DNA of 64,000 nt from Amylolactobacillus amylophilus DSM 20533 = JCM 1125 (GTDB lineage: Bacteria > Bacillota > Bacilli > Lactobacillales > Lactobacillaceae), in assembly GCF_001936335.1 (NCBI RefSeq), contig NZ_CP018888.1, positions 744,001-808,000 of the forward strand, given 5' to 3'. The notes beneath the pieces were generated by a model. The model was not told the DNA's origin. It saw nothing but the letters and a program-made list of their open reading frames with translations, and searched no databases. The translations under genes were made by a program, and so were the position numbers. This document shows positions 32,885-42,497 of the stretch, piece by piece (the stretch's first letter is position 1; every line of letters starts with the position of its first letter).

Positions 32885-34081
32885 TTATTTACCAAGATCG
32901 TGCCCAACGTTTCTAGTATAACTGAAGGAGATAGAGTCACCATTCTTCAGTGATGTATACTCGGAAACGCCATAATTTGGGAACCACCCGTTTACGCTGT
33001 ACATCCAACCGGAGAGTGAGCCAGCATCAAACTCGTAGAGTTGGTTAATGCCCTCGATATAATAAGAGCTGTAGATTGGCGTATACGAGGATTCCATCTG
33101 GATACCATATTTTTTCGTTGCACGTACTAGTATATCGTACACGCTGTCGCCTTTGTTCAAGTTAATCGTTGTTGGTGCTAAAATCACGCCAGATTGCGGA
33201 ACAAATGCACGTTTTGCTTCCTTGACATCGGCGGTATGTCCGATTAATGTCGCACATTCAATGCTGATTGTGACCGTCTTTACTTGTTGTCGGGCCTGTT
33301 TGTGTACCGTTTCCGTAGATGAACTTTCGGTAGATGTCACTGCGTTGCTATTCTTAGTACTTGCCGTTTTTGTGGGCTGTCCAGTATTTGCTTTAGCTGA
33401 AGTTATTTTCTTACCTGATTTTTTTGTCGATTCTTTTTGAATAACTGCAAGCTTGGTCCGTGTTTCGTTAATCTTATTCTGGGTGATAAGCTTCTTATTG
33501 GTTGTTTGACCAGCGACAAGATAGATTTTTCTCCCGGTAATGTTTAGTTTGAAGGACAGTATTGTTTTCTTTGCAGACGTTTTGATTGCTGCTTGAGCGG
33601 TAGGTAATTCATGGAGCTGATTGTGCTCCTTGACCACCGCCACGACATGATTTGCGTGCCATTTCTCTGGAATAGTAATGGCCAGCGTAGGCTGCGCAGC
33701 CAGGGCAAAATCCTGCACGTTAATTGCCAGAGCGTAAGGGGCGTCATTCGCTGCTCGTTTGATATTCTGGAGAACATTTTGCTGCAAGGTAAGCCCAAGC
33801 TTTTGGGCAACAGAGTTCTTTACCTGCTTACCAGCAAATTGCCAGGTATAGCGTATTCCGTGCGAAGAACCGCTAAACTGGTACTCCTTGTCTTGGCCGA
33901 CAATTGTGGTCATCTTGGCCTTTGAAATTAGTCCTTTTCCCCGTAGGATTGTCTCCTGCTTTAATGCTGTTGTCTTTACCTCAGGTTTCTGACAGCCAGT
34001 ACTTAAAAGTAAAACAAAGATCAAGCTAAGTATGATTAAAACCCAATTTTTAAAGTGTTTTTGTGTGATTTTAAAACCCAT
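32885..34081 (-). CDS. DUF4430 lipoprotein, transcobalamin C-domain-like
   Basis: 398-residue lipoprotein: signal and lipobox LLSTGC (near 25-30), a central region (about 40-220), a Ser/Thr/Lys-rich linker (about 225-275) and a C-terminal DUF4430 domain (about 275-395) with SVYDIL, EFDAGSLSGWMYSVNGWFPN and NGDSISFSYT. DUF4430 is the fold of the beta-domain of transcobalamin and intrinsic factor, which closes over cobalamin. Its ATG directly follows the stop of the upstream alpha/alpha-barrel gene (TAAATG), so the two are translationally coupled. Surface corrinoid binding is an inference. Confidence 0.8.
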   Translation of the reverse strand: MGFKITQKHFKNWVLIILSLIFVLLLSTGCQKPEVKTTALKQETILRGKGLISKAKMTTIVGQDKEYQFSGSSHGIRYTWQFAGKQVKNSVAQKLGLTLQQNVLQNIKRAANDAPYALAINVQDFALAAQPTLAITIPEKWHANHVVAVVKEHNQLHELPTAQAAIKTSAKKTILSFKLNITGRKIYLVAGQTTNKKLITQNKINETRTKLAVIQKESTKKSGKKITSAKANTGQPTKTASTKNSNAVTSTESSSTETVHKQARQQVKTVTISIECATLIGHTADVKEAKRAFVPQSGVILAPTTINLNKGDSVYDILVRATKKYGIQMESSYTPIYSSYYIEGINQLYEFDAGSLSGWMYSVNGWFPNYGVSEYTSLKNGDSISFSYTRNVGHDLGK

Positions 34082-35677
34082 TTACTCGTTAGATCCCTTC
34101 TTGTGTATCGCGTAGAATGTAGTGCCAATCACGCCAATAATGATGATGAATATCGCGGATAGTATAATAGCATTGTTAACACTAAAGCCGGTGGCTGTAG
34201 AACTTAACTCCGTCTTACTTTTACTTGAAGTAGTTTTTTTAGGAGCTTTAAAAGTAGATGCCGTAAACTGCCAGCCATCATCTTTAGTAGAGTTCTTGCT
34301 AGTAACATCTGAATTACCGCCAGTTGTTGCCTGCTTAATCTGTTTTGAGCTAACCGTTGAAGTCTGTTCATCGTGGTTATTACTACTACTGTTTTTGCTC
34401 ATTGGTTTGACGAAATCGGTAGTTGATAGCGTGGTAGCTTGCGGATTATTTCTTATTTCGCCCGCATTTTTTTCAGTCTGGTGGTCGTCGTCACTGGTTG
34501 CATCTGGTTGGCTTACCTCGGTTTTGTTGATACTAGTGGTTGTGTCCTCGGTCTGATCTGGCGTGTCTTGCCCATCCGCGTCAGTTATTGGAGGATTCGT
34601 TTGCGTAACACTACTATTTTGTTGATCATCCATCTGATAAAAACGGTTGGCACTAGCTAGATAGCGATCATATGAAATTAAGGAATAATAGGATTGAATG
34701 GTCGCCATATTGTTCTGCCGCGTGTCCTCCAGGAAGTACTTAAAGCCTGATTGCGGTACATAGAAACTAAGTAGATTGTCAAGGACGCTAACTCCGTTTT
34801 TCGTAAATGCTGCACTTGTTGGATCTATATTCAGCGAGCAGAGAGCAGTAATCACTTGAGCAGCTGAGTTGGCGTTGTCGGTGGGTACCGCAGATCCAGC
34901 CATGTAGTAGCCGCCGGATTGACTTTGAACGTTGCTCAGCAATGAGACTGCCTTGGCAATAGCCGCTTTCACCCGCACCATACTTTGATAGGGTGCTAGT
35001 GCCTGGAGAGTCATCGCGGTGATATCGGCGTCCGGTCCGTTACCAAATAACGTCCAGCCCCCGTTTGGTTTCTGGTGGGCTAGAATAAAGTCGATTAAAT
35101 CCTGTTTGGTGTAATCGGCGTTTTTGCTTGGAGCGTAGTTTTGCTTGGCATCAAGGGCCAAAAGTGTATAAATTACGCCATTAATTCCTTGATTCTGTAC
35201 TTCTTTGAAGCTTGCAAGTGAATCGAAAAGGTTGAGACCGGATAAATCAGTTACATCCGCGCCAACTGCGGTTAGAGCTAGGACGAGCTTGTCGTAGTCC
35301 GTAGCTGGACGAGAATCTATGATGCCGTTGGGCACTTTTAATGCTATCACGTTGTCGGTCAGATATTTGTCAAATGCACCTGGACGGTCGTTAAGCCCGA
35401 GGTCGCGACCCAGGCTGAGAAAAGTCCATTCATATGCCCCTCTGTAGAAGGTAGCATTCGCGTTAACCTTAGCGATGGGTTTTAGAACGATTTTGCGCGA
35501 ATCTGCAAGTATAGTAGCATATTGCTGATCCTGATTATTCGTTGCTTGATTAGCCTCTGACACCGCATAAACATGCTCATTTAATCCGGGAGAGCCTACT
35601 AGTAGGAATGGAAATAGCATCATTATGAATAGCAGTGCACCTGTCAGTTTAGATATCTTGAGTTGTTTATGGGTCAT
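34082..35677 (-). CDS. Membrane-anchored alpha/alpha-barrel (prenyltransferase-repeat) surface protein, transcobalamin N-domain-like
   Basis: 531 residues from ATG 35677 (AAGGAG seven bases upstream): signal peptide (about 10-40), a helical-repeat domain (about 45-350) with prenyltransferase/squalene-cyclase-type repeats such as QKPNGGWTLFGNGPDADITA and QSQSGGYY, then a Ser/Thr/Asp-rich stalk (about 355-495) and a C-terminal membrane helix with basic tail KKGSNE. There is no LPXTG. This alpha/alpha barrel is the fold of the N-terminal domain of transcobalamin and intrinsic factor. First gene of the five-gene ECF operon. Confidence 0.75.
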   Translation of the reverse strand: MTHKQLKISKLTGALLFIMMLFPFLLVGSPGLNEHVYAVSEANQATNNQDQQYATILADSRKIVLKPIAKVNANATFYRGAYEWTFLSLGRDLGLNDRPGAFDKYLTDNVIALKVPNGIIDSRPATDYDKLVLALTAVGADVTDLSGLNLFDSLASFKEVQNQGINGVIYTLLALDAKQNYAPSKNADYTKQDLIDFILAHQKPNGGWTLFGNGPDADITAMTLQALAPYQSMVRVKAAIAKAVSLLSNVQSQSGGYYMAGSAVPTDNANSAAQVITALCSLNIDPTSAAFTKNGVSVLDNLLSFYVPQSGFKYFLEDTRQNNMATIQSYYSLISYDRYLASANRFYQMDDQQNSSVTQTNPPITDADGQDTPDQTEDTTTSINKTEVSQPDATSDDDHQTEKNAGEIRNNPQATTLSTTDFVKPMSKNSSSNNHDEQTSTVSSKQIKQATTGGNSDVTSKNSTKDDGWQFTASTFKAPKKTTSSKSKTELSSTATGFSVNNAIILSAIFIIIIGVIGTTFYAIHKKGSNE

Positions 35678-36067
35678 GGGACTTCTCCTTTTTGTGAAAC
35701 ACATACTAGATGTTGTGTTCGATAACTTTCATTATAGGCATATATTGTACGTGTGAAAAGTTTAATAACAATTACCTGTATTCTCGAAAAAAGTAAGACG
35801 TATTGCAAAGGGTTTTACCACGGATTAAATTCTTCATAGACGGCAGAATTAAGAAGGTATGTCATTCTTGTCAATCTCACAATAAATAACAACATCTATT
35901 GCTAAGGTGGCTGGTGCTTTCACTAATATTAGCCGTACCCTGTTTTTATTTCGATAATCAAGACCCACTACAGCACGTATTACGGATAATTGTACTTTTG
36001 TTTAATTCCGTCTTATGATGAGTGTGTAAATAATAGAATAACAAATAGGCTGAAGGGAGATAGCATT
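35678..36067. promoter_or_regulatory. Divergent intergenic region
   Basis: Leftward: a TATAAT -10 (minus strand, 35736-35731) with a weak -35 about 17 bases upstream gives the ECF operon a leader of only about 47 bases. Rightward: TTGTAC (35990-35995), 18 bases, TATGAT (36014-36019) serves the 36068 gene. I found no B12-box or cobalamin riboswitch core, and no other structure, in the remaining ~250 bases. Confidence 0.55.
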
Positions 36068-36424
36068 ATGTATTTGCAACTTGATCAGAAAACAGAAGAT
36101 AGAATTGTTGAACATTTTCAAAAGGGCGACCGCTTGATTTTAACCTTTGAAGACGGCGTTGGCCCGTATTCACAGCACGCAATGATTCATATGATGGTGC
36201 AGTTTACGGTGGGAATTATCTCTGCTGACATGCCGCTTGATTTGTATGATAAACAGATGGACTCACCATTAGGTCCCATCTATTACAAATCTGAGTCCGA
36301 GGACTACCTAGAAGAGAAAATGAGTCTCAAATTTAAGGAAGCAACCTCGAGTTATGTGCTATCGAGTGATAGTGGCATGATTGATGAGAGTGTCAACTTC
36401 ATTAATTTCAAAGATAAAAAATAG
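36068..36424 (+). CDS. HesB/IscA-like Fe-S biosynthesis family protein
   Basis: 118 residues starting MYLQLDQKTEDRIVEHF, with FEDGVGPYS and LGPIYYKSESEDYLEE, as in the lactobacillar proteins grouped with the iron-sulfur cluster biosynthesis (HesB-like) family. The three cysteines of true IscA carriers are absent, so Fe-S carriage is doubtful. ATG 36068 follows AAGGGAG; the longer frame upstream lies in the promoter. Monocistronic with a bidirectional terminator. Confidence 0.7.
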   Translation: MYLQLDQKTEDRIVEHFQKGDRLILTFEDGVGPYSQHAMIHMMVQFTVGIISADMPLDLYDKQMDSPLGPIYYKSESEDYLEEKMSLKFKEATSSYVLSSDSGMIDESVNFINFKDKK

Positions 36425-36429
36425 CAAAG

Positions 36430-36479
36430 AAAAAAGGACTTTTCACATACCGTGTATCACGGTTGGAAAGTCCTTTTTT
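36430..36479. terminator. Bidirectional terminator
   Basis: AAAAAAGGACTTT pairs with AAAGTCCTTTTTT (36467-36479), with an inner stem ACCGTG/CACGGT, between the converging 36068 gene and oppF. T tracts on both strands. Confidence 0.9.
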
Positions 36480-36486
36480 ATGCAGA

Positions 36487-37446
36487 TTAGCCTTCTTCGT
36501 GGTTAGCGAGTGCTGCGGCTTTGTATGATTCAATCTCGTCTGTGGCGGCGAAAACGAAATGTTCAGGATAAACCTCAACCAGTTCTCTCTTCTTACCGTC
36601 CTCTTCAGCCGAGGCATCATACGGAATAATCTGTTTCTTCTTCTCGCTCAATGGGTCAGGGACAGGGATAGCGGATAACAAGCTCTGTGTGTATTTGTGC
36701 AGCGGGTGGTTGTAAACCTCATCTGAGGTTGAAAGCTCAACCACGCGCCCATTATGCATTACCGCTATTCGGTCACTGATGTACTTCACCATCGACAAGT
36801 CATGGGCGATAAACAGGTACGTCAGGTTCTTTTGTTCCTGAATATCTTTCAGCAAGTTAACGACTTGTGCCTGAATTGAAACGTCTAGTGCGGAGATAGG
36901 TTCGTCCGCGATGATAAATTGGGGGTCAACGGCTAGCGCCCGAGCAATGCCGATTCTTTGTCTTTGACCACCTGAGAATTCATGGGGATATCTGGTCATG
37001 TGATCAGCATTTAGGCCCACCAATTGTAATAGTTCCTTCACACGTGCATCACGCTCGGCCGAGTTCTTGACCAATCCGTGAATATCCAGTCCCTCAGCGA
37101 TGATGTCCTTGACCTTCATTCTGGGGTTCAGTGATGCATACGGGTCTTGGAAAATCATTTGGACATTCCGCCGAAATTCCAACATATCGGGGTGACCCGA
37201 TTTGAGATTCGCAATGTTTTTGCCATTGAAGAGAATCTCCCCGGATGTGGGGCGGTAAAGGCGGATGATACTCCGGCCAGTAGTGGTTTTACCAGAACCG
37301 GATTCACCAACAAGCCCAAATGTTTCGCCTTCATATATCTCAAACGAGACGTCTTGAATGGCACGCACCTCGTTTGGCTTGCCCTCATTGAAAAATTGGT
37401 TAAGGTGTTCGACTTTGACGAGAACTTTTTCTTTATTGGTTGTCAT
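36487..37446 (-). CDS. oppF: Oligopeptide ABC transporter ATP-binding protein OppF
   Basis: 319 residues with Walker A GESGSGKTT (near 43), signature FSGGQRQRIGIARALA (near 160), Walker B FIIADEPISALD and the C-terminal oligopeptide-transporter extension. Energises peptide uptake with OppD. Its start overlaps oppD by 14 bases; last gene of oppABCDF. Confidence 0.95.
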   Translation of the reverse strand: MTTNKEKVLVKVEHLNQFFNEGKPNEVRAIQDVSFEIYEGETFGLVGESGSGKTTTGRSIIRLYRPTSGEILFNGKNIANLKSGHPDMLEFRRNVQMIFQDPYASLNPRMKVKDIIAEGLDIHGLVKNSAERDARVKELLQLVGLNADHMTRYPHEFSGGQRQRIGIARALAVDPQFIIADEPISALDVSIQAQVVNLLKDIQEQKNLTYLFIAHDLSMVKYISDRIAVMHNGRVVELSTSDEVYNHPLHKYTQSLLSAIPVPDPLSEKKKQIIPYDASAEEDGKKRELVEVYPEHFVFAATDEIESYKAAALANHEEG

Positions 37447-38500
37447 CTAAACTGCCCTCCTTAGCCTTTTTTGCAGTAATTTTTTCGTAGATTGCATAAC
37501 GGCGCTTAATTTCCTCTGGTACGGCAACCTTTGGAGAATCTGGATGTAAGAGCCAGGTTGCAGCATAGTGATTCTTTGATACCTCGAAGAATGGAGGCTC
37601 TTCCTCACGGTCAATTTCTAGGGCAAATTCGTTTCTAGGAGCAAAAGCGTCACCCTTTGGTGGATCAAGCAAGTCGGGTGGTGTACCTGGAATTGCGTAT
37701 AGGCGATCCTTGGTCTCAAGGGTAGGCATAGAGTTTAACAGTCCCCAAGTGTAAGGGTGTTGAGGATTGTAGAAGACGTCTTCTGTTTTGCCGTACTCCA
37801 CGATTTTGCCGGCATACATTACTGCTACGCGGTCTGCAATACCCGCAACGACACCTAAGTCATGCGTAATGAAGATAATCGATGTATCAATCTTCTCCTG
37901 AAGTTCCTTCAACAGGCTAATAATCTGCGCCTGAATGGTTACATCCAATGCGGTTGTTGGTTCGTCAGCCAAAATAATTTCAGGATAGTTTACAATTGCA
38001 ATGGCAATCACGATTCTTTGCCGTTGACCACCAGAGAATTGATGTGGGTAATCGTTCATTCTGTTGGCCGCGTTTGGCAGGCCAACAAGCTCCAGAACTT
38101 CTTGTGCGCGCTTCATCGCCTTCTTCTTGTTCATCGTATGGTGCACAAGAAGGGGCTCTGCAACCTGTTTACCGATGGGCATTGTTGGGTCAAGCGATGT
38201 CATTGGGTCTTGGAAGATCATCGAAATACTTTTACCACGCAGGTGATCCATTTCGTGGGCGGACTTCTTCAATAAGTCGTCGCCGTGGAAAAGAATTTCG
38301 CCCTTTTGAATACGCGCATTACCGGCGAGCTGGCCCATGATGCTACGAACGGTAACCGATTTACCAGATCCCGATTCACCAACAATGGCTAGAGTCTCAC
38401 CAGCATTGAGGTCGAAATTAACGTTTCTGATTGCCTTAACTTGTCCAGCGAAGGTATTAAAATTAATTTCTAGATTTTTAACTTCAAGAATTTTACTCAT
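37433..38500 (-). CDS. oppD: Oligopeptide ABC transporter ATP-binding protein OppD
   Basis: 355 residues: Walker A GESGSGKSV (near 39), signature FSGGQRQRIVIAIAI, Walker B IILADEPTTALD and the C-terminal Opp extension with PGTPPDLLDPPKGDAFAPRNEFA, a region that in this family can carry Fe-S cysteines, absent here. GGAGG precedes ATG 38500. Confidence 0.95.
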   Translation of the reverse strand: MSKILEVKNLEINFNTFAGQVKAIRNVNFDLNAGETLAIVGESGSGKSVTVRSIMGQLAGNARIQKGEILFHGDDLLKKSAHEMDHLRGKSISMIFQDPMTSLDPTMPIGKQVAEPLLVHHTMNKKKAMKRAQEVLELVGLPNAANRMNDYPHQFSGGQRQRIVIAIAIVNYPEIILADEPTTALDVTIQAQIISLLKELQEKIDTSIIFITHDLGVVAGIADRVAVMYAGKIVEYGKTEDVFYNPQHPYTWGLLNSMPTLETKDRLYAIPGTPPDLLDPPKGDAFAPRNEFALEIDREEEPPFFEVSKNHYAATWLLHPDSPKVAVPEEIKRRYAIYEKITAKKAKEGSLDDNQ

Positions 38501-38510
38501 AATGACCTCC

Positions 38511-39536
38511 TTAATTCATTGTCTTTGGATCGAATGCATCACGTAGCCCGTCAGCAAGTAAGTTGAATGCTAACATAATCACCACAATGAATACAGCTGG
38601 AATCCAGAGTTCAAACGAGAAGAATCTGAACATTTTTTGACCATCGGAGAGCAGCGTACCAAGTGATGCGGTAGGAGCTGGGATTCCGATACCAATGTAG
38701 CTCAAGAATGCTTCGAAGAAAATGGCTGATGGAATTGTGAACATGGTTTGGATAATGATGACTGAACTGAGGTTTGGAATCAGGTGTTTGAAGGCAATCT
38801 TACTTGATTTCTCACCTAACGTTCTTGCAGCTAAAATAAATTCTTGGTCCTTTAGTTGCAGGGTCTGTGCCCGAACTAGACGGGCCATTGTAATCCAGCC
38901 GGTGATGGCAATGGCGAGGATGATTGAAGTCATACCGGGTTTCAACACAAGCATCATCAGGATGATTACTACCAGGTTAGGAATTGACGAGATAATTTCA
39001 ATCACACGTTGCATGATGGTATCGGTTCTGCCACCGCGCCAACCAGAAATAATGCCGTAAAGGACACCGATCGAAAGGTCGAATAGAGTGGCCATGAAGG
39101 CGATGAACAGGGATACCCGAATGCCGACAATAGTTCTAGAGAACAGGTCGCGGCCCAGATAATCGGTACCGAAGATATACCAGGTGCCATCAGGCACCTT
39201 AGCATTGGCGTAAGTATCTACACTCACACCTGAGATTGTTTTCCAGAAGCCATTGAAACCGGGAATATTTAAATTGCCGATCTTTGGAGCGAGGTTCTTG
39301 AATGCGGGATTCGCCGCGTTTGGATCGCTTGGTAGCCAGAAGAGGGAGATAATTGAGATGAGAACCATCAAGGTTAGGACGACCAATGAGATCATGGCAG
39401 CCTTGTTCTTCTTGAGGCGCCGAAAAGCATCTTGGGTAAATGTCAGAGAAGGTGCTGCAATTTTCTCACGATCATCATGATTCTCGTGAGTACCCACTAA
39501 TTTGAATTTATCTGCAGTAATTTTACTATCAGCCAT
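38511..39536 (-). CDS. oppC: Oligopeptide ABC transporter permease OppC
   Basis: 341 residues: cytosolic N-terminal extension (about 1-45), a first membrane helix, a large extracytoplasmic loop and five more helices, with the EAA-type coupling loop LAARTLGEKSSKIAFKHLIPN (in parts, near 235-255). Shares one base with the oppB stop. Confidence 0.93.
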   Translation of the reverse strand: MADSKITADKFKLVGTHENHDDREKIAAPSLTFTQDAFRRLKKNKAAMISLVVLTLMVLISIISLFWLPSDPNAANPAFKNLAPKIGNLNIPGFNGFWKTISGVSVDTYANAKVPDGTWYIFGTDYLGRDLFSRTIVGIRVSLFIAFMATLFDLSIGVLYGIISGWRGGRTDTIMQRVIEIISSIPNLVVIILMMLVLKPGMTSIILAIAITGWITMARLVRAQTLQLKDQEFILAARTLGEKSSKIAFKHLIPNLSSVIIIQTMFTIPSAIFFEAFLSYIGIGIPAPTASLGTLLSDGQKMFRFFSFELWIPAVFIVVIMLAFNLLADGLRDAFDPKTMN

Positions 39537-40459
39537 TAGTTTGCCTCCTCATTTAATCTAATTCTTGGATCGATCAAACCGTACAGGATGTCGACGACTA
39601 ATATTACGACAACAAGCATTGCTGAGTACATGATTGTTAGTCCCATAATCACGGGGTAGTCATTAGTTGTAATTGATTTAACGAATTGTTCACCAATACC
39701 AGGAATGGAGAAGACATTCTCCACAACCAGTGAGCCAACCATCAAATCGACTGTCATTGGACCAATGATTGTGATAATTGGAATCATAGAATTTCTGAAT
39801 GCGTGTTTACGCACGACGGAGCGTTGTGAGAGACCTTTGGCCCGTGCTAATTCAACGTAGTCACTAGAGAGGACATCGACCATTTCGGTTCTCATGAAAC
39901 GCGCAGTATTCGCCAGCGGTGCCATTGAGAGCGCCAGTGTTGGTAAAATACTACTACTGAACCCGTCCCAACCGGCGATTGGGAACATTTGGAAACGAAA
40001 AGCAAGCCAGAACTGCAACAAGGCAGCAAAGACGAAGTTCGGGATTGAGCGACCAAGGATGGCGAAGATGGTTGCAGTTGAATCAACCCAAGTATTCTTT
40101 CTCATTGCGGCAACCGCACCGAGGAGGATTCCGAGAATTGTCCCCACGACCATCGCTTGGACACCAAGCTGAATGGAAGGAGCAATTCTAGTACCGATAA
40201 GGTATGAAACAGATTGATTATATTGGTAGGAATTACCAAAGTCCCCTCTAATCATTCCAGACATGTAGTTGAGGTATTGTTGCCAAACCGGCAAATCAAG
40301 TCCATATTGTTTCTTCAAGATGGCTACTTGTTCTGCGGGAATTTGGGGGTTATTAAACGGCGTACCAGGTAACAACTTCATCAAGAAGAAGGTTACTGAT
40401 GCGATGATGAAAAGCGTTAAAACCATGTAGGCAAGGCGTTTCAAGATGTATTTGAGCAT
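39536..40459 (-). CDS. oppB: Oligopeptide ABC transporter permease OppB
   Basis: 307 residues, MLKYILKRLAYMVLTLFIIA start and six membrane helices; PGTPFNNP and the coupling loop YVELARAKGLSQRSVVRKHA (near 197-216) are typical of the OppB/DppB family. Second gene of the operon, about 90 bases after oppA. Confidence 0.94.
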   Translation of the reverse strand: MLKYILKRLAYMVLTLFIIASVTFFLMKLLPGTPFNNPQIPAEQVAILKKQYGLDLPVWQQYLNYMSGMIRGDFGNSYQYNQSVSYLIGTRIAPSIQLGVQAMVVGTILGILLGAVAAMRKNTWVDSTATIFAILGRSIPNFVFAALLQFWLAFRFQMFPIAGWDGFSSSILPTLALSMAPLANTARFMRTEMVDVLSSDYVELARAKGLSQRSVVRKHAFRNSMIPIITIIGPMTVDLMVGSLVVENVFSIPGIGEQFVKSITTNDYPVIMGLTIMYSAMLVVVILVVDILYGLIDPRIRLNEEAN

Positions 40460-40551
40460 TTTACCAAATCCTTTCTAACGTAATAAAGCAGCGTTCATCC
40501 AATCGGACTCCCACTGCTAAGTAGTGATTATTGCATTATATCATTTTGTCT

Positions 40552-42186
40552 TTATTTTAGATATGTGCCTACAAAGTTATAGTTGTTAGCAGGACTGTAG
40601 TATAAGTTCTTCACTTTTTGATTTACAAGGTGAGCTTGTACACGTTGATACAATGGAACGACACCCATGTCAGTTGCGAGAACGTCGCTTGCGTCAAGCA
40701 GGTTCTGCCAACGTTTAGCAGGGTCGGTTGCATTAGTAGTCTCGCTGTCTGTGATCAACTTGTCGTATTCAGCGTTACTCCACTTACCATCGTTGTATGA
40801 GCTGTCTGTTGTAAATAAGTCTAAGAAAGTAATTGGGTCTGGGAAGTCAGCACCCCAAAGTGAAATTACCATATCAAACTGTTGTGTTTCTGAACGAGAG
40901 AGTCTCGTCTTGAATGGTACGCTAGCCAGGTTAACCTTCAGGTTAGGCAAGTTCTTCTCAAGAGTACTTTGAAGATATTCTTGTGACTTCTTGGCACCGT
41001 CAGTATCATCACCTAATAATTCAAGGGTTAAGCTACTTTGACCAACTTCTTTCAAACCTTCCGTAAAGAGTTGACCTGCCTTCTTAGAGTTATACTTGGT
41101 GTACTTGTCGCCAACCTTGGTTTCCTTTAAGAAGTCTTTGCCTGTATCTTCGTTAGCGGCAAGACCATCTGGAACCATTGAGCTAGCAGGTAGTGAACCG
41201 TCTGCTAAGACGTCAGTCACAAATTCTTTTCTGTTAATTGCCATTGAGATTGCTTGACGAATCTTCTGGTTCTTTAATGCTGGAATCTTCTGTTGGTTGA
41301 GGGAAAGGTAAGCAATTGTTGATTGCTTCTGTGGTACGTAACTTGCATCACCCTTCATCTGAGCAGCAGTTTCGCCTGAAATTGAAACGTCATCGATCTT
41401 ACCGCTTTGGAATAAGCTTAATGCTGTGTCGGCACTCTTAATTACTTGGACTTGGATTTCGTCAAGTTTAACCTTCTTAGCGTTCCAGTAAGATTTATTC
41501 TTAACTTCTTTCCATTTGTTGTTGGTACCATTCCAGCCAGTTAGCTTGAATGGGCCGTTGAAGACGAGGTACTTACTTTGAGTACCATACTTATCACCGT
41601 ATTTCTCAACAACCTTTTGGTTGAGTGGGAAGAATACAGGGTTAACAAGCATTGTGCCAAAATATGGTACAGGGCGTTCTAAGTTAACAACAAATGTGTG
41701 GTCATCTTTAGCTTCGACACCTAGTGTATCAGCCTTTTTCTTGCCGGCCATAATATCATCGGCGTTCTTGACGCCACTATATAGGTAGGCGTATTGGGAC
41801 TTAGTTGCAGGATCTACTGCTCGTTTCCAAGCATAGACGAAGTCTGCGGCAGTAACATCATCTCCGTTACTCCACTTAGTGTCCTTCAATTTGAAAGTAT
41901 AAGTCAAACCATCATTGGTAGGTTCAACCACTTTCTCAGCTACGGCAGCTTGTAACTTGCTACCTTGGTAACGGTACAATCCATCCATTGTGTCAACTAA
42001 TGCTTGACCTGCGATTGCATCGGTGATTGTAGAAGAATCCATGGAAGCAATGATATCACCTTCCATGCGGCGCCATACTTGTTTATCTGAGTTGCTGGCT
42101 GAACTTCCACCATTAGAGCAGGCGGTTAAGGCAAGCGTTGCAGCAACAGTAACTAAACCAAAAAGTGCTAGACGTTTCTTTTTCAC
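40552..42186 (-). CDS. oppA: Oligopeptide-binding lipoprotein OppA
   Basis: 544-residue SBP family 5 lipoprotein: signal with lipobox LTAC (Cys near 23), the family-5 signature region LTYTFKLKDTKWSNGDDVTAADFVYAW (in parts, near 92-117) and two lobes. Captures peptides outside the cell for OppBCDF. GTG start at 42186 with GGAGG upstream. First gene of the operon, preceded by a promoter at 42308-42336. Confidence 0.95.
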   Translation of the reverse strand: MKKKRLALFGLVTVAATLALTACSNGGSSASNSDKQVWRRMEGDIIASMDSSTITDAIAGQALVDTMDGLYRYQGSKLQAAVAEKVVEPTNDGLTYTFKLKDTKWSNGDDVTAADFVYAWKRAVDPATKSQYAYLYSGVKNADDIMAGKKKADTLGVEAKDDHTFVVNLERPVPYFGTMLVNPVFFPLNQKVVEKYGDKYGTQSKYLVFNGPFKLTGWNGTNNKWKEVKNKSYWNAKKVKLDEIQVQVIKSADTALSLFQSGKIDDVSISGETAAQMKGDASYVPQKQSTIAYLSLNQQKIPALKNQKIRQAISMAINRKEFVTDVLADGSLPASSMVPDGLAANEDTGKDFLKETKVGDKYTKYNSKKAGQLFTEGLKEVGQSSLTLELLGDDTDGAKKSQEYLQSTLEKNLPNLKVNLASVPFKTRLSRSETQQFDMVISLWGADFPDPITFLDLFTTDSSYNDGKWSNAEYDKLITDSETTNATDPAKRWQNLLDASDVLATDMGVVPLYQRVQAHLVNQKVKNLYYSPANNYNFVGTYLK

Positions 42187-42307
42187 TGAATTATACCTCC
42201 GTTATGTGTGTGTTCGCAGTTTAACATGAGAATAGAGTTAAAGTAAAGGCTTAACCATTAATTTTTGTAAATATCTTTAGATTCGATTTCTAGGCGATAA
42301 TACTGCT

Positions 42308-42336
42308 AATATAATAAAGTTTTATTTTGTATTCAA
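42308..42336 (-). promoter_or_regulatory. Promoter of oppABCDF
   Basis: Minus strand TTGAAT (42336-42331), 17 bases, TATATT (42313-42308). The leader is about 115 bases. The rest of the 42187-42452 gap is AT-rich; I see no riboswitch and no clear CodY box. Confidence 0.6.
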
Positions 42337-42452
42337 AAATAGAATAAGAGGTAGGTAAGCGGGTAATCTGCGTAAATTAGAGTGAACTCATAAAGACAGA
42401 TATTTTTAAAGTAATACTTATAAAGTATACTTCGTTATTTACCGTGGAATAT

Positions 42453-42483
42453 AAAAAGCCAACCAAAAGTTGTATGGTTGGCT
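42453..42483 (-). terminator. Terminator of nagB
   Basis: Minus strand AGCCAACC (42483-42476) pairs with GGTTGGCT (42464-42457) followed by T residues. Confidence 0.85.
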
Positions 42484-42497
42484 AATTTATTTGAACT

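Noticed and set aside
35678-36067. Cobalamin riboswitch upstream of the putative corrinoid uptake operon
   Set aside because: The B12-box and the usual core elements are not found on the minus strand, and the predicted leader (~47 bases) is too short. The cobalamin inference rests on protein folds only.
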